From positions 1 through 18,725 of the forward strand of contig CBHWEI010000037.1 in the NCBI GenBank assembly GCA_966112835.1: a stretch of 18,725 nt of DNA, read 5' to 3'. Below, piece by piece: positions 1 through 4,883 of this stretch. Source of the DNA: UBA668 sp966112835 (GTDB taxonomy: Bacteria > Actinomycetota > Acidimicrobiia > Acidimicrobiales > Ilumatobacteraceae). Numbering within the stretch: position 1 is the stretch's first letter; the number at the start of each line of letters is the position of its first letter. Under the pieces are notes generated by a model, which searched no databases, had not been told where the DNA came from, and was given only the letters and a program-made list of their open reading frames with translations. Position numbers and translations under genes: made by a program.

Positions 1-91
1 GCTGCTCACCCGGCGCCTGCGTCAGATACTTCGTGTAGTACTTCGCAGTCGCGGCTGCCGAGCCCGCGTAGAGCGTTGTCACGCGCAGCAT
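1..91 (-). CDS. MobF-family (TrwC-like) conjugative relaxase, N-terminal 30 codons only
   Basis: This is the first 30 codons of a gene reading leftward out of the window. It begins MLRVTTLYAGSAAATAKYYT and continues to a APGEQ segment. I recognise this as the conserved start of actinobacterial MobF/TrwC relaxases, in which the N-terminal relaxase domain nicks oriT and carries the transferred strand. The catalytic tyrosines, the histidine triad and the helicase half lie outside the window. A strong Shine-Dalgarno stretch (GGGAGGGAG) ends about 6 nt before the ATG, which fixes the start. Upstream on the same strand are a winged-helix gene and an excisionase-like gene, so this is the regulatory end of a mobilisable or conjugative integrated element. 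Recognition rests on 30 residues, but the match is distinctive. Confidence 0.72.
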   Translation of the reverse strand, partial: MLRVTTLYAGSAAATAKYYTKYLTQAPGEQ

Positions 92-169
92 GAGGACTCC
101 CTCCCGCCCGCGGGCACCTGTCTGTCAAACATCAATGCGGTGGATCCGAGCGCGGTCATCGCGAGCGCC

Positions 170-535
170 TCAGGACTCGATCGCGAGCGAGAGTTGCAAG
201 AGGTCGCGATCGTCGACGCGAGCGCGACTCCGCGACGAGACCGGTGCTGGCACGGTGAGGGTGACGCCGTCGGGCAGGGTGATGGCGTAGCTACCGGATT
301 CGAACGTGCCGGCATCGGTGCGCCGTTGGGCGGCCGTGACCTGACCGGCACCGCGCAGTTGGCGGATCGCCCTGACGACCATGTCCTTCGAGAGTCCCAA
401 CGACCGACGGAGCGTTCGCACCGACTCGCACGCGACGGGCTCACCATCGATGGAGGCGCTCGAGCACAACAGCAACTCTTCGAGCACCATCCACGCCGAA
501 GGAGCGAGAACGCGTCGCACCTCGCTCGCTTCCAT
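170..535 (-). CDS. Winged-helix DNA-binding protein of the mobile element
   Basis: This predicts a 121-residue protein starting MEASEVRRVLAPSAW. Residues about 38-65 (VRTLRRSLGLSKDMVVRAIR followed by QLRGAGQV) read as a helix-turn-helix with recognition helix. The following GTFESGSYAITLPDG segment fits a beta-wing. That makes it a winged-helix regulator, probably controlling transfer or excision genes. It lies 28 bp downstream of the excisionase-like gene and 78 bp upstream of the relaxase on the same strand, so the three are likely co-transcribed. No clear Shine-Dalgarno precedes the ATG; a GTG three codons earlier is an alternative start. The frame stays open further upstream, but those codons overlap the neighbouring gene and have no protein-like character. 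I do not recognise a named family. Confidence 0.68.
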   Translation of the reverse strand: MEASEVRRVLAPSAWMVLEELLLCSSASIDGEPVACESVRTLRRSLGLSKDMVVRAIRQLRGAGQVTAAQRRTDAGTFESGSYAITLPDGVTLTVPAPVSSRSRARVDDRDLLQLSLAIES

Positions 536-563
536 CGTGACCACGACGGCACGACCAACGGGC

Positions 564-839
564 TCAGGGGACAACGGGCGCCGCCTGAGCCGGCACCGCG
601 GCGTCGCAGAGCCTGACGACCCGTCCGGTGGTGGCCAACTCGATGAGCGCCCACCGCGGCACACGGAAGCATCCGGGCCCAAGCAAGATGACGGGCAGTC
701 CCGTCGTTCCACCGGAGTTCAGATAGTCGTGGGCCAACTCATAGGCACGAGAGCGGCCCACTCGCAACAGGCGCGCAGCTTCGTCGACCATCAGCAGCAG
801 CGGTTCGTCTGCCTCAGTCCGAAGGTCCTGGGAGTGCAT
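564..839 (-). CDS. Excisionase-like helix-turn-helix protein (HTH_17/MerR-type)
   Basis: This predicts a 91-residue protein. Residues 16-36 (MVDEAARLLRVGRSRAYELA) form the typical helix-turn-helix of recombination directionality factors and AlpA-like regulators. After it comes a wing segment (GLPVILLGPGCFRVPRWALI) in which the protein normally inserts into the minor groove. Such proteins bend DNA at att sites to favour excision, or regulate element genes. It is the first gene of the leftward set that leads to the relaxase, which supports an integrated element. No integrase gene is visible in the window, so whether it acts as an excisionase or only as a regulator is undecided. The start is supported by a -35/-10 pair (TTGTCG, 17 bp, TAATCA) just upstream. 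Confidence 0.75.
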   Translation of the reverse strand: MHSQDLRTEADEPLLLMVDEAARLLRVGRSRAYELAHDYLNSGGTTGLPVILLGPGCFRVPRWALIELATTGRVVRLCDAAVPAQAAPVVP

Positions 840-848
840 GGACTCTTC

Positions 849-877
849 TGATTACACCGATGTGATTCGATCGACAA
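849..877 (-). promoter_or_regulatory. Promoter of the excisionase-like gene
   Basis: On the minus strand, TTGTCG (872-877) and TAATCA (849-854) are separated by exactly 17 bp. The -10 box ends 9 nt before the ATG of the excisionase-like gene, so the predicted leader would be only about 2-3 nt. An AGAAGAG stretch overlaps this gap and could also act as a weak ribosome-binding site. Confidence 0.5.
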
Positions 878-917
878 GGGCCCTATTTCAAGGCCACGGT
901 GGCATCTGGAACTCAGT

Positions 918-957
918 GGTACAGGGCGGTACAGGGCAGCACAGGACGGTACTTCAC
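918..957. repeat. 10-bp tandem repeats upstream of the excisionase-like gene
   Basis: Two perfect copies of GGTACAGGGC (918-927 and 928-937) are followed by two degenerate copies (AGCACAGGAC, then GGTACTTCAC). The 10-bp period places each copy on the same face of the helix. They lie upstream of the excisionase-like promoter, inside a stretch with no convincing gene. Binding sites for the excisionase or another element-encoded regulator are the simplest reading; iterons or part of an oriT are alternatives. Confidence 0.6.
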
Positions 958-968
958 GGTAGGTCGGC

Positions 969-984
969 TGTGACGAAGTTCACA
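969..984. promoter_or_regulatory. CRP/GlxR-type palindrome (TGTGA-N6-TCACA)
   Basis: The sequence TGTGACGAAGTTCACA is a perfect match to the two half-sites TGTGA and TCACA spaced by 6 bp. This is the consensus shared by Escherichia coli CRP and by actinobacterial GlxR/Crp regulators. It sits about 90 bp upstream of the -35 box of the excisionase-like gene. A ten-base match can arise by chance in a window this size (a rough estimate is a few per cent), so binding is a hypothesis. Confidence 0.4.
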
Positions 985-1047
985 CCCCGCGCTCCTGTCC
1001 TACACTCGAGGACACGGGCGACCGATTGGTCCTGCAACCAGATGACG

Positions 1048-1256
1048 TCAGGGGCGCCCGAAGCCTTCGGCAAGCATGTCGTCGACATCGGCGTTGTCGC
1101 GACTCGACGTCGACGAGCCGAGACCGACGAAACCGAGCTTGCGGCGAGCCGGCGGCAACGTGTCGATGAGTTCGTCTAGCAGCGCGTCGACCGTGACCCG
1201 CGACGGCCGGCTTCAGCGGTCAGCCGCGACGCAAGTTCTTCAAGCGTGATCGACAT
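1048..1256 (-). pseudogene. Frameshifted antitoxin gene (VapB-like, FVGLG tail)
   Basis: From the ATG the frame reads MSITLEELASRLTAEAGRRG and then runs into an early stop (TAG) after SRSTRC. Moving by one base at about 1195-1200 restores a sensible protein: VTVDALLDELIDTLPPARRK, then GFVGLGSS and a DDMLAEGFGRP end with a TGA. The total span is 209 bp, one base short of 70 codons, so a single-base deletion explains everything. The repaired 69-residue product resembles actinobacterial VapB-type antitoxins, whose tails carry an FVG[IL]G motif and end in LAEGFG. No PIN-domain toxin follows it. A TAGCCT box ends 6 nt before the ATG and overlaps the stop codon of the hepT-like gene. A sequencing error rather than true decay cannot be excluded. 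Confidence 0.68.
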
Positions 1257-1265
1257 GACCCAAGG

Positions 1266-1607
1266 CTAGGTTTCCGGACTGACCTCGATCGCGCGGACGC
1301 TGCTCAGGAACGCCGGCAGGTCTAACCGCGCAGTCGTCACGAGCACCTCGAGGTCGATCGACCAGTAGCCGTGCACGACGCGGTTCCGCATCCGAACGGG
1401 ATCGGCCCACGGCACGTTCGGATGGGCCGTCTTCAACTCGCCCGACAGTTGACCGATTGCTTCCCCGAGAACCGTGTAGTTCCAGAGCAGCGCATCGCGC
1501 CGGTCGCGGTCAGCGTCGAACTGATCCGCCGACCTCGTGGCTACCAGTTCGATGATTCGCTCCGCTGAGTCGATGACCTCCGTCAACAGCAGCCGATCAC
1601 GTTGCAT
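1266..1607 (-). CDS. hepT: HepT-like (DUF86) toxin of an MntA/HepT pair
   Basis: This predicts a 113-residue all-helical protein beginning MQRDRLLLTEVIDSAERI. The diagnostic HepT motif R-x4-H-x-Y is intact as RNRVVHGY (R74, H79, Y81). In characterised pairs HepT is an HEPN RNase toxin that cleaves RNA, and the MntA nucleotidyltransferase silences it by adding AMP to the tyrosine of this motif. The start overlaps the end of the mntA-like gene by 11 bp, so the two are translationally coupled, with antitoxin first. Length matches the family (about 110-140 residues). The open frame extends about 83 codons upstream, but that part is antisense-like arginine/serine-rich sequence inside mntA and is not part of the gene. 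Confidence 0.85.
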   Translation of the reverse strand: MQRDRLLLTEVIDSAERIIELVATRSADQFDADRDRRDALLWNYTVLGEAIGQLSGELKTAHPNVPWADPVRMRNRVVHGYWSIDLEVLVTTARLDLPAFLSSVRAIEVSPET

Positions 1608-1914
1608 ACAGCGTCCGTGCCTGCGCGACGACCTCTTCGCGCAGCAGTCGATGTACCGCCTTCTTGGAGACGAGGTCGACGTGGCGTCCGAAGAGTTGGG
1701 CGAGCTCGTCCTCAAGGTCGTTGATCGCGAAGCCGAGTTGGGCGTCGGGGGCGAGAACGTAGAGCAGGTCCACATCGCTGTCGCGACTCGCCTCACCTCG
1801 AGCAACGGAACCAAACACTGCAAGTTCTGCGAGCCCGTAACGAGCGCACACCTCACCGAGACGTGTCAGGTCGATCTGGTTCCCATCGATCTCGATCACC
1901 GACGTCGCGCTCAC
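1597..1914 (-). CDS. mntA: MntA-like nucleotidyltransferase antitoxin
   Basis: With the GTG start the product is 105 residues. It carries the minimal nucleotidyltransferase signature GS-x10-D-x-D (G35, S36, D47, D49) and a third acidic residue at D80 in RHVDLVS. In known systems MntA AMPylates the tyrosine of the HepT RX4HXY motif and thereby neutralises it. A longer frame reaches to 1986, but the GTG at 1914 is preferred: a GACAAT box ends exactly 6 nt before it, matching the leaderless pattern of other starts here, and the extra residues are not family-like. Another GTG lies five codons in. It overlaps the hepT-like gene immediately downstream. Confidence 0.83.
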   Translation of the reverse strand: MSATSVIEIDGNQIDLTRLGEVCARYGLAELAVFGSVARGEASRDSDVDLLYVLAPDAQLGFAINDLEDELAQLFGRHVDLVSKKAVHRLLREEVVAQARTLYAT

Positions 1915-1920
1915 GGCGCC

Positions 1921-1926
1921 ATTGTC
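1921..1926 (-). promoter_or_regulatory. Possible -10 box of the mntA/hepT pair
   Basis: GACAAT on the minus strand ends 6 nt before the GTG at 1914. It matches four of six bases of TATAAT and has the same spacing as the other promoter-proximal genes of the window. No convincing -35 is visible. Confidence 0.38.
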
Positions 1927-1992
1927 GCACGACGCCACGTGACGCGTCGTCCAGGTTCGCCTACCCGACCAGGATTCCGGACCCAACGAGAA

Positions 1993-2217
1993 TCAAAGTG
2001 CGGTGCGAAGATGCTCGGCAAGGATCTCGGCGTGAGACTCGGCGAGATCCGGCCGGCCTTCGCCAATGCCAACGAAGGACAACTCGGGCATCGACTTTCC
2101 CGCCGCCCAGCTGGTGAGTGCTTCGACCACCGCGGTCTCGATGCTGATCCCGCGCGACCTCGCGGCCGCCTCAAGGCGGCGGGCGAGATCATCAGGGATG
2201 TTCAACGCGAGAGTCAC
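1993..2217 (-). CDS. Orphan ribbon-helix-helix antitoxin (VapB/CopG-type)
   Basis: From the GTG at 2217 the product is 74 residues, VTLALNIPDDLARRLEAAAR at its start. The first 45 residues fit a ribbon-helix-helix domain: a beta strand (VTLALNI), then two helices separated by RGIS. The tail carries the motif LSFVGIGEG, shared in form with the frameshifted antitoxin at 1048-1256, and ends in an acidic/hydrophobic segment that would bind a toxin. No toxin gene follows: only 78 bp separate it from the mntA-like start, and those bases encode nothing PIN-like. It is therefore either an orphan antitoxin or one acting in trans. A TACGTT box ends 6 nt before the GTG. A longer in-frame start at 2295 adds 26 unconvincing residues. 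Confidence 0.75.
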   Translation of the reverse strand: MTLALNIPDDLARRLEAAARSRGISIETAVVEALTSWAAGKSMPELSFVGIGEGRPDLAESHAEILAEHLRTAL

Positions 2218-2223
2218 GGCGAC

Positions 2224-2229
2224 AACGTA
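2224..2229 (-). promoter_or_regulatory. -10 box of the orphan antitoxin gene
   Basis: TACGTT (TAnnnT) on the minus strand ends exactly 6 nt before the GTG start at 2217. This predicts a leaderless transcript. No good -35 box is visible at 16-18 bp. Confidence 0.45.
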
Positions 2230-2421
2230 CAACGCGCCCAAGCGGACACTGCTCGCCGCTCGCCCCGTCGACCGCACCGCGCCGTTTGAGCGCACTGAGG
2301 GTCACTCCCCACTCGATGTTCGCCAATTCCGTTCTGTGCCGTCTCGTGTTGGCGTGTGTTGCTGAGGGTCGCCGAATGATGCTCGGTGCTGTGCACCTGG
2401 TGTGCACTTGGGAACGATGAA
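2230..2421. other. Non-coding spacer between the antitoxin and the tRNA terminator
   Basis: No frame here looks like a gene. The stretch contains two copies of CTGAGGGTC (2295-2303 and 2362-2370) and two GTGCAC palindromes within 17 bp near 2391-2406. It lies just downstream of the tRNA-Ala 3' end, the usual insertion side for tRNA-targeting elements. I see no repeat of the tRNA 3' end elsewhere in the window. Confidence 0.35.
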
Positions 2422-2441
2422 GGCCCCGCCGAAGCGGGGCC
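2422..2441 (-). terminator. Hairpin terminator downstream of tRNA-Ala
   Basis: A perfect 8-bp GC stem (GGCCCCGC/GCGGGGCC) closes a TTCG tetraloop when read on the minus strand. It lies 30 bp past the tRNA 3' end. The T-rich tail is weak (TTCATCGTT), but stem stability and position fit a terminator for the tRNA and the operon upstream of it. Confidence 0.65.
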
Positions 2442-2471
2442 TCATTGTGTCTGACCTGGTGTTTCACGGAG

Positions 2472-2544
2472 TGGAGACGAGGGGAATCGAACCCCTGACA
2501 TCCACCTTGCAAAGGTGGCGCTCTGCCAACTGAGCTACGTCCCC
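2472..2544 (-). tRNA. tRNA-Ala (anticodon UGC)
   Basis: The 73-nt cloverleaf is complete: a 7-bp acceptor stem, D arm, 5-bp anticodon stem CCACC/GGTGG closing the loop TTTGCAA (anticodon TGC), a T arm with loop TTCGATT, and discriminator A. The acceptor stem has the G3-U70 wobble that marks alanine identity. The 3' CCA is not encoded. The gene begins only 10 bp after the stop codon of the TIM-barrel gene on the same strand, so read-through from that operon is likely. A TATCGT overlapping that stop codon could be a private -10 box, although no good -35 accompanies it. Confidence 0.97.
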
Positions 2545-2554
2545 GTGGCGGGCC

Positions 2555-3505
2555 TCACGATACCGGCTGTCGTGCCACCTCGTACCCGCCCTCGGCGAGC
2601 ATGGCCATGAAGGCGTGCACCCCGTCGGTGAACGCCTGACGCTCACCGCGGACGGAGTCCTCGGGCGCCAGGTCGTCGCCGTGCAGGTACCGCGCCGGGT
2701 CGTCGAACACGAACGCCGGCGTGTCGGGCAGCGACGCCATGCGGGTCTTCAGCAGCGCTCGGTACGCCCACACGTTCTCGAAGCAGAAGCGACGCACGCC
2801 GGCGTCGTACAGCCGGTCGGTCGTGCCTAGCACGTCGAGCCGGCCGCTGCCGAACGGCACGCCCTGCACCACCGGCACACCGTCGGGGCCGCGCAGCAGC
2901 ACGTGGTCCTTGGCGTGCACGCGAGCGATCCACGGTGCCATCGCGTCGAGCGCGGCGAACGGGTCCTCGCCCACCATCTGGCTGTTGCCGTAGTCGTAGA
3001 GGGCGCGAATGGACGGGTGATCCACCGTCTCGAGGATGTCGGCCAGCACGGGCCCGGTGAAGTCTTCGTGGTTCTCGAGCACCACCAGCACACGGTGCCG
3101 CTCGGCGACCGGCGCGATCTGGGCCAGGTCGTGCTTGGTCCAGCGGACCACGTCGGCCAGCGGTGCGTCGTACTTCGTGTACGTGCGCAACGTGTCGGCG
3201 CCGCACATGGCTGCCACTTCGATCATGCGCGTCATGTGCTCGACGCCCGTGTCGCTGGTGTCGATCTCGAGTCGCAACCCCAGCCGCTCAGTGGCACCGC
3301 GCACCAGGCGCAGGTGATCGGGCGAGGTGCCGCACAGGTCGCGGAACCCCGGCCCGTTGGCCGACACGTTCACGCCGGTGAAGCCGCGGGCGGCCATCTC
3401 CTCCATGTACGCGAACACGTCGTACCCGGTCTGCTCGCGTTGGCGTAGGTGGTAGCGCATGGAGAACGAGTGCACGTGCAGTTCGATCTGCTTCACGTCC
3501 GTCAC
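2555..3505 (-). CDS. Sugar phosphate isomerase/epimerase-like TIM-barrel protein
   Basis: This predicts 316 residues of the xylose-isomerase-like/AP-endonuclease-2 TIM-barrel family, which usually isomerises or epimerises sugars, inositols or related carbonyl compounds with a divalent metal. The four expected metal ligands are visible: E144 (VLENHEDF), D171 (LYDYGN), H197 (ARVHAKD) and E243 (FCFENVW). The length is slightly above the usual 260-300. The GTG at 3505 overlaps the stop codon of the upstream kinase gene as GTGA, which supports translational coupling. A GTG three codons in has an AGGTGA five bases before it and is an alternative, as is the GTG at 3535. The exact substrate cannot be read from sequence; pairing with a phosphotransferase suggests both act on one small polyol or sugar. 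Confidence 0.82.
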   Translation of the reverse strand: MTDVKQIELHVHSFSMRYHLRQREQTGYDVFAYMEEMAARGFTGVNVSANGPGFRDLCGTSPDHLRLVRGATERLGLRLEIDTSDTGVEHMTRMIEVAAMCGADTLRTYTKYDAPLADVVRWTKHDLAQIAPVAERHRVLVVLENHEDFTGPVLADILETVDHPSIRALYDYGNSQMVGEDPFAALDAMAPWIARVHAKDHVLLRGPDGVPVVQGVPFGSGRLDVLGTTDRLYDAGVRRFCFENVWAYRALLKTRMASLPDTPAFVFDDPARYLHGDDLAPEDSVRGERQAFTDGVHAFMAMLAEGGYEVARQPVS

Positions 3506-4371
3506 CTGCCCGGGCGCCCGGTCGGAGTGCCCCACGCCGCCAGCAGTGCGAGCTCGGCGGTCAAGGCCTCACGGTAGCGGGCGGCCACTTCGGGCTGGGA
3601 TTCCGCAAGGCGATGCGCTCGCCACAGGCAGTACGCCGCGATGCGGTAGTGCCACGCGGCGCCGTCGCACCGGTAGCGCTCGACCGCGGCGGCATCGGGA
3701 TACGCCGACAGGAACCCGTCGACCGCGGCCGGGCCGTGCGGCGGCGCGGCGTACAGCACCATCATCGCCGGCGACAGGAAGCAGGCCAGGTCCTCCACGG
3801 GGTCGCCCAGGCCGGGGCACTGCCAGTCGATGAGGACCAGCCCGTGGCGGCTGCGCACCAGGTTGCCGGGACCGCAGTCGGTGTGCACGAGCGACCGCCG
3901 GCGGACGGGCCGATCGCCCACGGCGAAGCCCGGTCGGCGTGCGACGACGAGCTCGCGTGCCGGCGATGCGGGGACGTCGGCCACCACCTCGTCGGCGCGG
4001 GCCAACGCCTCGGCGGCACACGTGTGCAGGTGCCGGAGGCCGCGGGGCGCCGGTGCGGCGTGCACCGTGTGCAACAGCCGGGCCACGTCGCCCACCCCGC
4101 GGCGCCACTGGGTGCCGGCGACGTAGCGGTACACCAGCACCGCGCCCGCATGCTCGGCGGCGGGCGTGTACGACACCAACTCGGGCACCAACCCGCTGCC
4201 GGCGAGGTGCGCGAGCGCCGCGGCCTCGTGGTCGGGCAGGTTCGGGTACATCGGGTTCGGCTCGGGCGGGTGGTCGGCGTACTGCTTCTCGATGAACAGG
4301 TCGCGACCGACGCGCACCTTCCACACCTGGTTCGTGTAGCCGCCGGCGAGCAGGGTGCGGGTGGGCGACAC
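3502..4371 (-). CDS. Phosphotransferase, aminoglycoside phosphotransferase (APH) family
   Basis: The 289-residue product shows a small-molecule kinase fold. A lysine in FIEKQY (K29) probably contacts ATP. The catalytic loop LVHTDCGPGN carries H163, D165 and N170, and the metal-binding aspartate D182 is in LIDWQCPGLGDP. The family phosphorylates choline, homoserine, sugars, antibiotics and other alcohols. The chromosomal context with a sugar-isomerase-like gene favours a metabolic substrate over antibiotic resistance. The GTG at 4371 is chosen because LLAGGYTNQVWKV is the usual N-terminal strand-turn-strand, and because TACTGT ends exactly 6 nt before it. The frame stays open far upstream across a divergent gene, but that part is not protein-like. 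Confidence 0.82.
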   Translation of the reverse strand: MSPTRTLLAGGYTNQVWKVRVGRDLFIEKQYADHPPEPNPMYPNLPDHEAAALAHLAGSGLVPELVSYTPAAEHAGAVLVYRYVAGTQWRRGVGDVARLLHTVHAAPAPRGLRHLHTCAAEALARADEVVADVPASPARELVVARRPGFAVGDRPVRRRSLVHTDCGPGNLVRSRHGLVLIDWQCPGLGDPVEDLACFLSPAMMVLYAAPPHGPAAVDGFLSAYPDAAAVERYRCDGAAWHYRIAAYCLWRAHRLAESQPEVAARYREALTAELALLAAWGTPTGRPGR

Positions 4372-4377
4372 GTCGCG

Positions 4378-4383
4378 ACAGTA
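4378..4383 (-). promoter_or_regulatory. -10 box of the kinase/isomerase operon
   Basis: TACTGT on the minus strand ends exactly 6 nt before the GTG at 4371, predicting a leaderless transcript. The divergent membrane-protein gene has its own box at 4396-4401, so the two promoters lie back to back within 37 bp. Confidence 0.5.
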
Positions 4384-4395
4384 GCGGTGCCGTGT

Positions 4396-4401
4396 CACAC
4401 T
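4396..4401 (+). promoter_or_regulatory. -10 box of the small membrane-protein gene
   Basis: CACACT ends exactly 6 nt before the GTG at 4408. It lacks the leading T of TAnnnT but keeps the A and T at the conserved positions and the same spacing. Confidence 0.35.
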
Positions 4402-4407
4402 GCAGCC

Positions 4408-4860
4408 GTGCACGCCGCCATCACTGCCGCCACCGGGTTCCTCATCGCCGTGCTGTGGTTCGACCTGATGTTCGACGTGCAGGTGTGGCCGCATCGCGAC
4501 GCCGAGGTGGTGCCCGACGACGTGGTCGACAGCATCGCCACCTACTACCGGCGCGTCACCACTGACGCCCACCCGATGAGCAAGCTCATCTCGGTGGTGA
4601 TGGCCTGCCTGATCGTGCTGCTGGCCCTGCAGGCGCTGCACGGCGAGGTGGCCACGTGGCTGAGCGTCGTGTCCATCGGCGCAGCACTGGCGGCCATCGG
4701 TCTCGCGCTCAGTCGCGTGGTGCCCGACGCGAAGCGACTCGGCGCACGGGTCGACGACCGCCACGGACGGTCCGAACTGGCCCGGCGCATCTTCCGCGAC
4801 CACGTCGCGTTCCTGATGCTCATGTCGGGTCTGCTGGTCGTCCAACTCGTTGCCGGTTGA
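4408..4860 (+). CDS. Small four-helix integral membrane protein of unknown function
   Basis: The product is 150 residues from the GTG. Four hydrophobic segments are visible at about 3-22, 59-77, 82-103 and 131-149. A polar loop between the first two (WPHRDAEVVPDDVVDSIATY) and a charged one before the last (RVDDRHGRSELARR) separate them. I do not recognise a named family; short four-helix proteins of the DUF1772 kind have a similar layout, but that is only a resemblance. It is transcribed divergently from the kinase/isomerase operon, and its stop lies 23 bp before the next start on the same strand. The frame is open far upstream, but that part is antisense to the kinase gene. Confidence 0.7.
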   Translation: MHAAITAATGFLIAVLWFDLMFDVQVWPHRDAEVVPDDVVDSIATYYRRVTTDAHPMSKLISVVMACLIVLLALQALHGEVATWLSVVSIGAALAAIGLALSRVVPDAKRLGARVDDRHGRSELARRIFRDHVAFLMLMSGLLVVQLVAG

Positions 4861-4877
4861 GGCCCACTTCGTAGGCT
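4850..4877 (+). promoter_or_regulatory. Promoter of the first LLM oxidoreductase gene
   Basis: TTGCCG (4850-4855), a 16-bp spacer and TAGGCT (4872-4877) end exactly 6 nt before the ATG. The -35 box lies inside the last codons of the membrane-protein gene. No Shine-Dalgarno is present, so a leaderless mRNA is predicted. Confidence 0.55.
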
Positions 4878-4883
4878 CGCCGA

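Larger units (their letters stand above)
840..1047. other. Non-coding regulatory stretch at the edge of the mobile element
   Basis: No frame in this stretch reads like a protein. It contains the excisionase-like promoter, the 10-bp repeat array and the palindrome TGTGA-N6-TCACA at 969-984. It separates the element's leftward genes from the toxin-antitoxin cluster. No integrase gene or obvious att duplication can be seen here. Confidence 0.5.

Noticed and set aside
79..672. Alternative open frames on both strands over the winged-helix and excisionase-like genes
   Set aside because: They are Arg/Ser/Pro-rich shadow frames; the two HTH-containing frames explain the DNA better.
838..1179. A 113-codon plus-strand frame over the region right of the excisionase-like gene
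   Set aside because: Its translation shows no domain or protein-like pattern, it crosses the repeat array, and it is antisense to the frameshifted antitoxin, which reads sensibly.
1660..1680. A GGAGACGAGG match to the tRNA-Ala 3' end, as a possible att copy
   Set aside because: Only about ten bases match and they lie inside the mntA coding sequence; no longer match to the tRNA end was found.
3502..4371. Antibiotic-resistance kinase
   Set aside because: The fold is shared by many metabolic kinases, and the coupling to an isomerase-like gene points to metabolism.
4372..4845. N-terminal extension of the kinase frame by about 158 codons
   Set aside because: It is antisense to the membrane-protein gene, is His/Gln-rich, and the kinase fold begins at the GTG at 4371.
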